Assembly (NCBI GenBank): GCA_001599595.1
Contig: BCHH01000001.1
Coordinates: 1 to 64,000, forward strand
DNA length: 64,000 nucleotides
Reading direction: 5' to 3'
DNA from: Beverwykella pulmonaria
Taxonomy: Eukaryota; Ascomycota; Dothideomycetes; Pleosporales; Melanommataceae
Position 1 is the first letter of the stretch. Each line of letters opens with the position of its first letter. Position numbers and translations under genes: made by a program. The notes below the pieces were generated by a model. The model did no database searches, was not told the DNA's origin, and saw only the letters and a program-made list of their open reading frames with translations. Shown piece after piece: positions 33,871-45,000 of this stretch.

Positions 33871-34213
33871 ATGTATGCCTCACGGGTTACTGATGAGGAT
33901 GACTCCGCTTTTAGGGGCGACGAGCTGGCCAGCGGGCCTACCCAATCGCCTCCACCACCGCCACCGCCACCCCGATACCTCAACACACGGTCATCTCAAA
34001 GCGCTCGTCAGCGTGTCCGCCACGCGGGTCGCCGATGAGAACGGCCTTGCTTTTGGGAGCGACAAGTTAGCTAGCGGCATGGCCACTCCACCACCGCCCA
34101 CACAGTCAATCCCGACGACAGTGAAACCGAGTTTCGCGCCACCGAGTTTCGCACCACCAAGTTTCGCACCACCAAGTTTCTCATGGAGAGCGCCACTATA
34201 TGCTAGGTTCTAA
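33871..34213 (+). other. Imperfect 142-bp duplication with coding-like content and a 15-bp repeat
   Basis: Two related units read RVTDEDDSAFRGDELASG (from 33883) and RVADENGLAFGSDKLASG (from 34025), each followed by a Pro-rich run. The spacing of 142 bp puts them in different frames, so either an intron or a frameshift separates them. A 15-bp array encoding SFAPP follows at 34128-34182. This may be a decayed or unannotated gene with no family I know. Confidence 0.4.
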
Positions 34214-34578
34214 TTGTCAAAAAGAGTGTGCGCACGATTCAAATCTCTTGCATTGAGTGGAATATATCCAGTTCAACACTAATACCCTCAGTTTTGTAGA
34301 GACCTGTCTCTTGTACTCGTCGATGTCTATGTTACCTATTCTATGTTCTTTTCGGTTCTAGTAACTTTCTGTTAGAGAATTCCCTTTTAAAGTTCAATTT
34401 TCTACCTTTTTTTCCTTGGTCCTGCAAGTTTCTTCGAATAACGCTCTAGAAACCATCCCTTAGATATAGCGTTCGTAATACTAGCAAACTAGTTTAAAAT
34501 ACTCCTGTTGCTTATTCCATTTACAACGTAGAGTTCTACTTGATAACCTATCGGAGACAATCGTTAAATGTTGAGCAA
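34214..34578. other. Interval with no recognised gene
   Basis: AT-rich, non-coding in appearance; includes the 3' region of the minus-strand membrane-protein gene. Confidence 0.4.
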
Positions 34579-36197
34579 TTACCATAGATGCACAGGCTGC
34601 GCTTGGCCCTCTCCTTCTTGTTGGTCTATTACGTCCACCGAATACTCCTGCTGTACCGTGATCTGTACATTCCACGGACTCGAGCCGGGTGTTGATTTAC
34701 TGTCTCCATACATCTCTCCATTTTGCGTATTATTCCTTTTGCTCTCTAGTTCATCACCAGCCCTCATCACTGTCGCTACCTCGCCCTTGTTCGTCGTCGA
34801 CCTATCCGTGTCCAAACTCTTTATCGAGACAGTCGACCTATCCTTCGGCTTATGCATCCCCACATTCTCAGGGACTACAATAGCTTCCTGTGAGGTGCAT
34901 AGTGTGTCATTGATCATGCTGAGTGGATGAACACATCGCGAGTCTTTCGTGCGAGAACGCGGGTTTGAGTTAAGTGGGTAGCTGTGGCCTCGTGAAGAGC
35001 TTTTTGTAGTGCTTTGCCCCCGAGCACGATGGTACCAACGCTTGAAGAGAGGGAAGATCATTGGAAAATTAGAGATAAAGACGGCCAAGAAGGACTCACG
35101 GATGGACCAGGGGCCAGATTTAGAAGATTCGAGGGGCCCGGCCTGGAGGGGTGTTAGTAGATAATTTAGAGTCATAGGCCGGTGAAATCAGGAAGAGATT
35201 ATAGGGGGACATACCATCAGGAGGGTGATACAGCGTAGAATACCGAAGGCTATTACTAGGAAACCTCCACTGAAAAGAAAGAGGAGCATGATCTTTTTTT
35301 TGAGCTCGATGCGTGACTTATAAATCATCTGTAGAATTGTTAGAAACGATCACGCTCAACCAGGAATCACTTTGTCCACGGACTGGTAGTGGAATAGCCA
35401 TTAGGTATAGATCCGTCGCTGTATTAATTGCCATGACAAAGATAAACATTACATGCGCATTACCGGGCTCACAGTTGTCTGTTCCTCAATCAATTTCGTT
35501 TCCCGGTTATGAACTAGGCATGCGAGATGGGACAACTCACTGCCGGGGTTTGGGTATATCTGCCACTGCTTGCGTAACGGGAGGCACTTAAATATCACAA
35601 TGAATAAAGAGGCGATGTAAGTTGTTCCTAGGAAGAGCCAGCCAATTTGGATACGCTGGCGCATTGTTTGAAGGCCGTCACTGACGCTCAGCTCCGTTAG
35701 CGTATGCTTTCTCCGAACATGTGGGATAGGATAGGTTTAATGAGAATACATACGTTAGGCGCATGTAGTAGACTAGCCAACATGCTTTCAACAACCAAAG
35801 GAGAGCTGTATACACAATCCAGCCGAGAATATGCGTTTTCGAGCCACTCACACGGAGCCCCCATTCATCAGAATTGGGGTCCAGCAGAGCGCGTTGTTCT
35901 TCAGTCATTCCGTTGTTAGCCATTCCCTTCCAAATAGCAGCGACGTAATATGCTGCCACTGTTTCCGCTGTGTAGCAAATCTGTACGCAACGGTTGTTAG
36001 GTATCCACTCTGGCTTCTCTTATAATCGGGAGGTTAATTGGCTGACTTACATGAGCCAGTATCATCATCGGATCATCCCAGTCCAACTTGCGCCATCCTA
36101 CGAGTCCGATTCTTCCCCATAGCCGCAGGCACACAGCAAGCGTTGCTATGCTCCAAAGCGTCCATGCTTCAACGATGAAATCGTGAACCGGCGACAT
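34579..36197 (-). CDS. Rhodopsin-like (SAT4-type) seven-helix integral membrane protein
   Basis: Six exons in phase, 36197-36051, 35980-35754, 35680-35541, 35478-35384, 35328-35215 and 35142-34579, encode 428 residues. Seven hydrophobic helices can be counted. Family features are present: LRLWGRIG with WRKLDWDDPMMILAH after helix 1-2, the Cys pair around the extracellular loop (KCLPLRKQW and NNCEPGNAH), DLYLMAIPLP, and the KKKIMLLFLFSGGFLVIAFGILRC helix start. The last 150 residues are a hydrophilic tail. Proteins of this fungal family (PF20684 type, PTH11-related) are often found near secondary-metabolite genes, but no biochemical role is established. It lies 6 kb from the PKS block margin. 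Confidence 0.85.
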
Positions 36198-37119
36198 GTC
36201 AGTCCTACTTAATTTAGAGAGGATGTGAAGGTTGGTTGCTGACTATCTTCGCGCCTGCAGAAATGCGAGGTGAGACAGTACCATATACAATACACATCTA
36301 TCCACTTTGCTGACTATAAATCCTTGTGATAGGGTTCGAACAAGCATTTACCCCGTTGACGCCGTCATAGAGTCGCCCAAACTTTAAGCCAAGCGGCTTG
36401 GTCGAAGTCAATGTGAAGCGAGCCTAAGCCCATCTCGTAATAATTTCTTTTGAAGTCATAGATCTCTTCAGAATTCCTGATCTGCACGCGTCACCTGCAG
36501 CGCCCACTACGCCCCATACGAATCAGACTTGTTTTACAAGTCTCTTGAAGGCTTCCGTGCGTCTACTGCAAGTGGTTAGACGCCTCTCCAAAATCATATT
36601 GTTCCGAGTTCTCAGCGCACGGATCGGATTTGTGCGGGGTGGAAGACGGTGAGCAAAAGACTTGGGTAAGGATTAGCGAGTGGTGCGGCATGATTCAGTC
36701 TTCATTGGCTACAGGATACGCCATGCATCTCCTCTTGATCTCTAGTCCTCTCACATGTTTTCTTGCACGCCACCGTCCCAAAACAAAACACTCCACTCGA
36801 AAAGCATGCAAAGAATGGTACGATCGCTAGTGGCCGGAATTCGGTGTTGGATCCGATTGGACCACAGTGACTGTTCCGGTTTATTTTTTCAGACAAGATA
36901 AGACACAAAAGGGGAGCATGAGCGGACCGTTCCTGGGGTTTGGTGATATCTTAGCGCATCACCACCACTATCACCGCCACTGAAAGCCGTATATTTAATC
37001 AACACCAGCGCCATAATATATTAGCAAGATGGCTAATTCAGCGATCGTGGAAACAGTTATCGCCCGTATTTTTAATGATTTTGCGCACAACGTTGGCGAT
37101 CCAGTCAATCCATTTGTTC
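36198..37119. other. Intergenic interval upstream of the SAT4-type gene
   Basis: It should contain the promoter of the minus-strand gene ending at 36197. A 66-codon open stretch at 36630-36830 has no support. No terminal repeats were identified for the adjacent Tc1 relic. Confidence 0.4.
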
Positions 37120-38030
37120 GTAACATCCTGAGGGACCTTCCATCATTCAACTCGCCATTGCCATCACACTAGTCCTTAGTTCTTGAAGGCTCAAAGTCGC
37201 GCGTTATGTGACGCTGGATCTGCAGCCAGGGATGCTCACAGGCGTTAATATCACGCGATTTGCTTGGCCGCACATCTTAATGTGAGCAACTGCCAGAACC
37301 TGCATGTCAAACTTTGACATGTGCGCAGGAACTCCATACTTAAGCAGAAAGGCTTTAGACTTCCCAAGGGCCTTGGGATGACTGATAAAGGGCTCTACGA
37401 GAGACTTAAGGACCTCATCACGGTATCACCAGCCATCAACTCTACCTATCCCACAGTTCCCGCGCTTCAGCTTATCAGCCTTCGTAAATGGGAGCTCTTT
37501 AGAGTTAATTGCTAGCTCTCCTATCTCTCTTAGAGTATTGCAATTAGTTCTCCTTTGCGAGCTTCTTAGAAGCTTCCTTCTTCTGCTTCTCATTCTCTTC
37601 CCTGTACACGTGGTATGGTCCCTTGTAATTATACGTGAAGCAGCAGTAAAATTGGAATTTAGATGACTTAGTAGTTCGGTCGCATTTTACGTCTAGGTGA
37701 TACTTTCACCCTCATTGTACCAGCACTTCTTCATGCCATGCTAAGCACCTCCTTTAGCAGGGGTTTTATCTGAATAATCAGCTCCTCTAAAGTTAAAGCC
37801 TATATTCTTGCCTTCCTTACGCAATTAGGGTTATGGGTGAGTGCCCACTGGTATCTTTCCTCCTTGTCGTCATCATCAAGCTCAGGCTTTGTAACTGGCC
37901 TCCCACGATAGTAGTTAGCGTCGTACAGGACTTTTTCAAATAAAGAGACACTAATAGGTGGAAGACCCTCCAAATCCCTCTTAATAAATAAATTCTAGCT
38001 CCACACGGCTTTCACACTCTTTCAATATAC
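37120..38030 (-). pseudogene. Tc1/mariner-type transposase relic
   Basis: On the minus strand, separated by stops and frame changes, are VSLFEKVLYDANYYRG, KPELDDDDKEERYQWALTHNPN, GFNFRGADYSDKTPA (near 37780), KCWYNEG, YNYKGPYHVYREENEKQ, KYGVPAHMSKFD and NACEHPWLQIQRHITRDFEPS (near 37210). The D of YSD and the E of CEHPW are positions of the DDE triad in this group. Glu of the usual TDETPA reads Lys, and Trp codons read TAG, as RIP would give. The element is dead. Its ends were not found. Confidence 0.7.
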
Positions 38031-38246
38031 GTCGATTCTTCATTTGATTAACTGCCTCTACCACCATACGTGACACAATACACTGGCTGTGATACAGCAT
38101 TTATCGGACTCGCACTCACTTGTGGATGTTTTCAACCCTGGTTTGCCCGATTTATTCGTCAATATGTTCAGGACACAGCAGTACGAAAGTTCTCAACAAT
38201 ATGCACATAGATGGGGATACAACCACTAATTACCTTCTATAGAAAT

Positions 38247-38446
38247 TGTTGGTTTCACAGGGCTATTGCAATAGCAATGGGGGGGTTCTAAGCAAAGTAT
38301 TGATTCGTGTATGTGTCTATCTGAGGTGAGGCTCAGGAGGTTGTATCATCCCTTTGCCGCCAAGCACCGCTAGTGTCTCATGTGATAAACACGTGATCAC
38401 AACATCACCACGTGATCACCACGTTCGATATATATATATTCCAACA
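38247..38446. mobile_element. Solo LTR, copy 1, duplication GAAAT
   Basis: A 200-bp sequence TGTTGGTTTCAC...ATTCCAACA with inverted TGTTGG/CCAACA ends. GAAAT flanks it at 38242-38246 and 38447-38451. It includes a tandem CACGTGATCAC motif and a TATATATATA box near the end. A second copy of the same family is at 41730. The TGTTGG/CCAACA ends are typical of copia-type LTRs. Confidence 0.85.
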
Positions 38447-39598
38447 GAAATAAATCGTATGAAAAGTGAGGGATAAAAAGTCTAAAGTTAAATGTAGCAG
38501 TTTCCAGGTCGGCTTAGAAAGTTGGGATGGTTGTTACGAATATGGAGGGGTGGCGGTTTGAAGGACTCCATTTCTATATGGAACCTATGATTGCGTACCG
38601 GCATAAAGGATAAAGGTGGAAGGAAATTTGTAAGCAGGCTAGAGGTTATGGAGGGGTATGAAGATGAAGTATTGTTTGTTTGTTTGTGTGTGTGTGTGTG
38701 TGATCTCGTTCAAATGTGCTGGCGCGGCGACGAGTATGGCTGGAAAGGCCTGAAGAGCTTTGATGCCTTCAGCAACGTGAATAATGGGACAGCCATAACG
38801 TGTGACACTATTCATACCTATCCTAATTATCCACTAGACTCTTCTGCAGCGTAGAGATATTATTTCTAGGTCACGATACGAGAGTTCAAGATGAGTGGAG
38901 ACACTAGAAAATAGTGGGAATTGTACCACTTGCGTGACGGTAAATTTCGCCTCGCGCCGTATAGCATTTTCATTAAAATTTATTACGCTACCCATTTCTC
39001 TCATGTTCTGTTCCAAGAACTACTCACCTCTGCAACCAAGATTCATTCAAGTGGCTAAAGAATGGACGAGCATCTCTCTGCATCATCCACTGTTTTTCAA
39101 GCAACGCTAAATTCGACGCTTTCTTTCAGTCTTCAATATATTGTAAACTAGCTCTTTCTTCATAGCTATTCATAATTCTAAGCAAACAACGGTGTCGGTA
39201 TACCCGCCCGTGAAATGGGAAGGTCCTATAGACGCTGTTAATCGACTGCCCGTGGGTTTCGCAGAACGCTAATCCACGGCGGTGCAAGAGCGCAGGGTAC
39301 GGTAGAAAGAGTATGGATTGCTTGTGACCACGAATCTTCTACGTAGCAAGGGCTAGCAGCGACGTCGAAGTCCTCTGCTAGCTTGCCAATTGTAGGTTTT
39401 GATTCTCGGGTGTGTTCTCCTTCTAAATTGCCGGGGCCGTATATTTATGCCTGTGCGGATCGCTCGCTTAATCCACCCAGTCCTCCCTCTGAGTCATTGT
39501 TATATACCGTGCAATCCACCGTAATACCAACAAACGGAGTTGGCTTATCAATTTAAGGTTGGGCCAAGTGCCGAGGTAACATTGGCGCACGGACCACT
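38447..39598. other. Intergenic interval upstream of the thioesterase
   Basis: Contains a short (GT)n tract at about 38684-38701 and no supported gene. The thioesterase promoter must lie at its right end. Confidence 0.4.
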
Positions 39599-40750
39599 AT
39601 GACCACCTTTCTTTTCTTTCTTCTTCCTCGGCCCAAGATTGAATTTAACTCAGCCCGATATTCAAATGCAAGCGAACTCGAAACATACACATCGATGATC
39701 GCCAAATCTCCCACCTCGCTCATCGAACGTTTTATTGCCGTCGTTCCAGATAGGGAAAACCAGGACGTCTTTAAAAATGCCTACAGCCTCTACCAAGCCC
39801 CAGGTGATCGGGGAATATATGGAGGCGCTGCTATCAGTCATTGTCTCTCTGCGTCTCAGATGACGGTTCCGCCCAACTTCGATGTGCATGCTATGCACTG
39901 CTCATTTATAGCAGCGGGCCGTCCAAACCATCCAATATTTTATCACGTCAGGCGAGTGCCAGATGGCAGAAATTTCATCAATCGTCAGGTTGAGGCGCGG
40001 CAAGAAGGGAAGTGTATCTTCGTTGCGACTCTCTGGTTTGTAAGAGACGGATCACAAGGAAAGGAAACGCTAGAGCACGCCGTAAGCATGCCCTCGGATG
40101 TGATAGCTCCACCGGAAGGGCTGGATCAACGCACCTCTTCCATAAAGCACGTTTCCGATGTGATAGATGATCGCTTCCCTCCATTTGAGAGTATTCGTTA
40201 TCCTCTTTCTAGGTCCGGGTCTCCATCTCAGAAGCGAGAATGCCAATGGTTGCGCGCTCGAGGGCGCTTATTAGACCATCCACGTATTCATCAAAGTGCG
40301 CTTGCGTACATGTCAGACTCTTATTTCGTCGGAGCCCTTGCTCGAGTCCATAGCACCAAGGACGCGCCTTCGAGTCGACCACGGACCATCGAATCAAAGC
40401 TTCGTGCCTTCTCTGGCACTCCATCGTACATCGAAGAGATGAAGAAGTACCTCGAGAGTATCGATTTCGGAAGAGTAGACGATAGTACACATGAAAGTAG
40501 TAGAAATTCTCCACAGAGGGAGGAAAAGAGGGTCAAGTTTGGTGTTAGTCTCAACCACACAATGTTCTTCCATCGCCCGCGAACGTTCAGAGCCGATGAG
40601 TGGATTTTCACCGAAACCGAGGTTCCTTGGGCAGGAGATGGGCGAGGCCTGGTAGTTCAACGCATATGGAGTAAAGAAGGGAAACTTGTCGCTACTTGCA
40701 TACAGGAAGGATTAGTGCGCTTGTATGAAAGAAAGGATGAAAAGCTCTAA
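39599..40750 (+). CDS. Acyl-CoA thioesterase, double-hotdog (TesB-like) type
   Basis: Predicted to hydrolyse acyl thioesters. A single exon of 383 residues. Two hotdog units are visible: GIYGGAAISHCLSASQMTVP and MHCSFIAAGRPNHPIFYHVRRVPDGRNFINRQVEARQEGKCIFVATLWF in the first, and LNHTMFFHRPRTFRADEWIFTETEVPWAGDGRGLVVQRIWSKEGKLVATCIQEGLVRL in the second, the pattern of TesB/ACOT8 proteins. The first 30 residues are hydrophobic and may not be translated; a start at Met33 (39695) would fit the family better. Next to an HR-PKS that has no release domain, it is a candidate for product release or for editing of acyl intermediates; that is inference. No peroxisomal SKL is seen at the C-terminus (KDEKL ends it). 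Confidence 0.85.
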   Translation: MTTFLFFLLPRPKIEFNSARYSNASELETYTSMIAKSPTSLIERFIAVVPDRENQDVFKNAYSLYQAPGDRGIYGGAAISHCLSASQMTVPPNFDVHAMHCSFIAAGRPNHPIFYHVRRVPDGRNFINRQVEARQEGKCIFVATLWFVRDGSQGKETLEHAVSMPSDVIAPPEGLDQRTSSIKHVSDVIDDRFPPFESIRYPLSRSGSPSQKRECQWLRARGRLLDHPRIHQSALAYMSDSYFVGALARVHSTKDAPSSRPRTIESKLRAFSGTPSYIEEMKKYLESIDFGRVDDSTHESSRNSPQREEKRVKFGVSLNHTMFFHRPRTFRADEWIFTETEVPWAGDGRGLVVQRIWSKEGKLVATCIQEGLVRLYERKDEKL

Positions 40751-41729
40751 ATCTATTGTTACCTTGATATTTGAACTGCGTAAGCAAGTACAGAAGAAAA
40801 TAGGGGCTAATCAATACCTTCACGAAAGAGGCAGGTTGAAATTAATACCAGATTTTTAGTAAGCCTTGCTACACTAAATGTCAAAAAAACACTCTATATT
40901 ATGCTCAGCTTGAACTCAAATTGCGATTCGCTTTTGAATCAAAAGGCCATCAGGACTCATAGTCGCTATTGACAAGTCTCCGGTCTTGGTACACCATCCT
41001 CTTCCCAACCTACGTTGCTAGTGCCTTCTGCAGAGCCATATGTGTTATTGAATCCGGGAGAAGTGGTGACCCAAAGATAGCAGCTGATTTAGGGTTCAGA
41101 ATGTTGTATCCTCTGGCATCTCCCACAAGCCCATGGGCAGGAAAATGAGAAAGGAATAAGTGACAGTGGTATACATGAAGAGACTTCACTCGTTTGGAAA
41201 ACGTGGACCGGGACCTCTTTGTCAAACGTGTGCAAGCGGGCGGTTCACCCCAAAATATACCAAAATCTTGCTACGTATCTCAGCAGCCAAACAATGGTAA
41301 ATTGTAAAAATTACTTATAAGACACTTAAAGGTGAGAGCTAAAACAGAGGTAAATGTCAAGATCTAGATAACTACAAAACCTGGAGATTAGTAAACTTGA
41401 TGAGTTTTGTATTTTGTGTAAAATAGTTTACAGATAAGGTTTTATAGTTTATTATAAAGTGGTTGTTGAGATATTTAGCTTTAAAATACTAGATTTTTGG
41501 TGTGTTTTTCGGGTGGGCCACTCACTGGTGCTTTACGTTAACCAAACAAATCTCTTCCTTATTGCTCTTCAAGCATTTCATTTTTCAGGGTGAGCTAGGG
41601 CCTGGTGAATATTGCTGAATTAAAGATAACATATATATAATACAATATGTGTTGTGTCTCTCGATACATAGGCTTCCCAGATGTATCCAGGTAGATAACA
41701 AGCTATAGCCACATTCACGTGATATATAT
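40751..41729. other. Intergenic interval before the second LTR copy
   Basis: AT-rich, no supported gene. A 71-codon minus-strand stretch at 41010-41225 has no domain. Confidence 0.4.
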
Positions 41730-41928
41730 TGTTGGTTTCACAGGGCTATTGCAATAGCAATCGGTGGGTTCTCAAAGGTGGTAATAATTCATGTCTGTGT
41801 CTCTATCTGAGGTGAGGCTTAGGAGGTTGTATCATCCCTTTGCCGCCAAGCACCGCTAGTGTCTCATGTGATAAACACGTGATCACAACATCGCCACGTG
41901 ATCACTACGTTGAATATATATTCCAACA
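41730..41928. mobile_element. Solo LTR, copy 2, duplication TATAT
   Basis: Same family and same orientation as the LTR at 38247, with near-identical middle and ends. TATAT flanks it at 41725-41729 and 41929-41933. Because the two copies have different duplications, they are independent insertions and not the two LTRs of one element. Confidence 0.83.
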
Positions 41929-42072
41929 TATATAATCCGACAAATTTAGAACAACACCTGAAACATTCGAGTGCAGAAAATCTTGGAAACTAGAGTAAAT
42001 GCAGGTATATCGTAACAGTTCCTAATATAGAAGTACAAGTAGTAAATTTCTTGTACGAGAAGTCTTCTTCTT

Positions 42073-45000
42073 TCACGTCCTTGCCTTCCTCTCACTAATG
42101 ATCCACTCACTTAAGTTCCTTATGCTAAACGTCTCATCCAATAACTTCAAAAGAGGAATACTAATCTCAAACACCAGCGCTGCCCAACTTCTCAACTCCA
42201 CTGCAATTAAGCTATCGATCCCATATTCCGCTACCGACTTTTCTGCCTGTATACTTTCCGCCGTGACCATAAGAAGACTGGCAGTCTGTTCTATCACTGC
42301 TTTGGTAGCAATACTTGTAGCAAGCTGTGTGTCCCCCACCTGGAGTGCAGCATCGATCGATGTAGTGACCGCCGAGACAGTGACTTTGACTTGAGTGAGT
42401 TGCTCAGACGAAGATGTGTAGTCTTGCATCACTTTGTAGAGATGTGAGAACTTTGTATCGGAATGCCATCGTGGTGGTGGGCCATCCCCCACCTTTCCGG
42501 ATATTTTCGCCAACTCATACGGTTCTAAGCACGTCGTGATTTGAGCTTCTGCCAAGGGGTCGTAGTCGTGCCAGCTTGATGTCGCCCTCGGTGACTCCAA
42601 GAACGCAGCCTCCAACAATCTCAGAAATCCTAGCTCGCCAGTGCGATACAACCCATTCCGACCAATCATATGACGCGTCGCATCTCTCTGTCCAACATCC
42701 CCGATTTCAGTAATGAGACCAAAAGCGATTGAAGTCCCTGGTAATCCACGTGCTCTTCTGTACCGTGCAAATGCATCCTGAAAGCTGTTCGCTGCGCAGT
42801 AAGCTGCTTGCGTTGGCAGCGCAATGACCGCTTCGAATGAGGATGTCATGATGAAGAAGTCAAGTGGTAGGCTTTGCTCAACACTGGCTTCATGAAGGTT
42901 AATGGTTCCTTGGACTTTTGCAGAAAGCCCGCCTTTCCATTGAGAGTAAGGGAGGGTGTCAAAAGGCTGGTCGAGAAATGCTACGGCTGCGTGGAGGATA
43001 CCTTTTATTGGTCGGTCTTGAGAGGCTGTTTGGAGAGCTTCAACCACTGAAATTTTGGAGCTGATGTCACACGCTACGAGTTTAATGAATATTTTGCTGG
43101 AAGAGAGGGTCTTGATCATGGTTGCTGCTTGTTGAGAGACCTTTCGTCCGCCTGAGCGGGAGATGATGGTGAAGTGCTGGGCACCACGAGAGACCATCCA
43201 CTGAAGAATACTCCTTCCTAGGCCGCCTAGGCCGCCAACCAGAACATACTCGGCCTCCGGGTCGAAGTAAGCATGAAGTTTGGGTGGTGACATCTATAGA
43301 AGATTAGACGTGCTTCTCAATGCCGCTACGTGCACTTACCTTAACCACAGAAGCTTGATCTTCGTAGGTAACAACGACTTTCCCAATATGCTTCCCTTTC
43401 GAAAGATATAACATCGCCTTTTCAAGTTTCGCCACGTCGAAAATCTTGATAGGCAATGGTCTTATCTGTCCAGAGCGAACCATATCCCCGACCTCCTGCA
43501 TCAATTCACCGCAGAATTCAGGGTCCTGGGCAGCGATAATGCTGAGGTCGAAAGATGAAAATGTCGCATTTCGTTCGAACACCTCCATGGAAATTTCTGC
43601 GTGATTTTGTACATCCACCCTCCCAGTGTCGATAAAACGGCCTCGAGGTGCGAGACACTTCCACGTTTCCTGCATGATCTCGCCACTCGATGAGCTTAGC
43701 ACCACGTTGAATCCTTTTCTACCAGTGGCGTCCATGAGCTTCTCAATATCCCCAAGGTCTCGAGATGAGAAGATACGATCTTTCGGTATATTGCATGATT
43801 CGACGAGATATTGTGCCTTCTCATTCGTACCCACAGTTGCATATATTTCAACACCAATCCCGTGCGCGACTTGAATTGCCGCGAGACCCAAGCCACCAGT
43901 AGCAGATTGAATCAATACACGCTCTCCCTTGCGCAATCTCGCGAGATGTTTCAGCGCATACACCGCTGTACAAAACACAATCGGCAATGAGGCCATATTT
44001 TCAAAGCGATCTTGGTCCCGTAATAGTTGAGCATGTATGCTTGGTATTCGAAGCTTTGTTCCAAATCTCCCCCACGCTAGTCCATACACTCTGTCACCGG
44101 GTTTCAATCTCTGGACTGATGATCCGACGGACATGACAGTACCCGCACATTCAGAACTGCATGTGTCCATGTCCATACGGCCTGCGCTCACGGCGATATC
44201 CTTCCAGTTCAATCCAATAGCTTCGGTGCGGATCTCGATGTGATCGTGTTGAAGCAGGTTGCGGAATGTGGTGTCTTCCTTGAAGTATAGGGAGCTGAGG
44301 AGTCCCGGGGTCTCAAAATCCACCACAATTGCCTCTTCTCTAACTGCATGAAGAGGGAGTTTCATCAGCGTCGGCGTGAACGTGTGGAGGTTTTGGTAGC
44401 GGTTGTTCAGATCGTCGTCAAGAATGAGGCGGCTGATGTGGGGAATTCCGCCACAGAGAGCTAGCTCTCGTTCTGAATCGCCTGCGGAGAGATTCGTGAA
44501 ATGATGTACAACCTGATTCGCTGCGTGACCAGACGCCGAGTTAAAATCCGATTCTAGATGAAATATCCCATATCGATTTAATATATTCTCAGTGATGAGC
44601 ATACGAACAAGGCCTGTTACAACTGCGGACTTTGGATTGTTGCCACCCAGGATATCGCCATTGGTAAGCCATAGCAGTGTAGACGCGCTCGTTGTGATTG
44701 ATTTTATGCGCAGAAAGTCTTCTTCAGTTCCGTCGACTAGATCGTGGACTTCCAAAGTTGTAGTGAGAATGATTGCAGAGTTGTTTGGGATCCTGTTGGA
44801 GTCTATGATAGGTGTGAAGTGTGCTTCGAACCCATTTTCCTTCAGCTTCAAGCCCAGGTTAGTGTGAAATGAGGTAGTGTAGTCTTGATAGACAACGTAT
44901 ACATTTGTTCTATCCGAGAAGGTAGATGTGAAATCCAGAGAACGCAATTCCACAGCAGTTGTGAGAATCGTAGAGACGGTAGTGAGCGGGGATGGATAAT

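Noticed and set aside
41010..41225. Minus-strand 71-codon stretch near the PKS 3' end
   Set aside because: No domain match and no splice signals joining it to another exon.
38247..41928. A complete LTR retrotransposon that had captured the thioesterase gene
   Set aside because: Each LTR copy has its own matching 5-bp duplication, so they are separate insertions; no primer-binding site, polypurine tract or gag-pol is between them.
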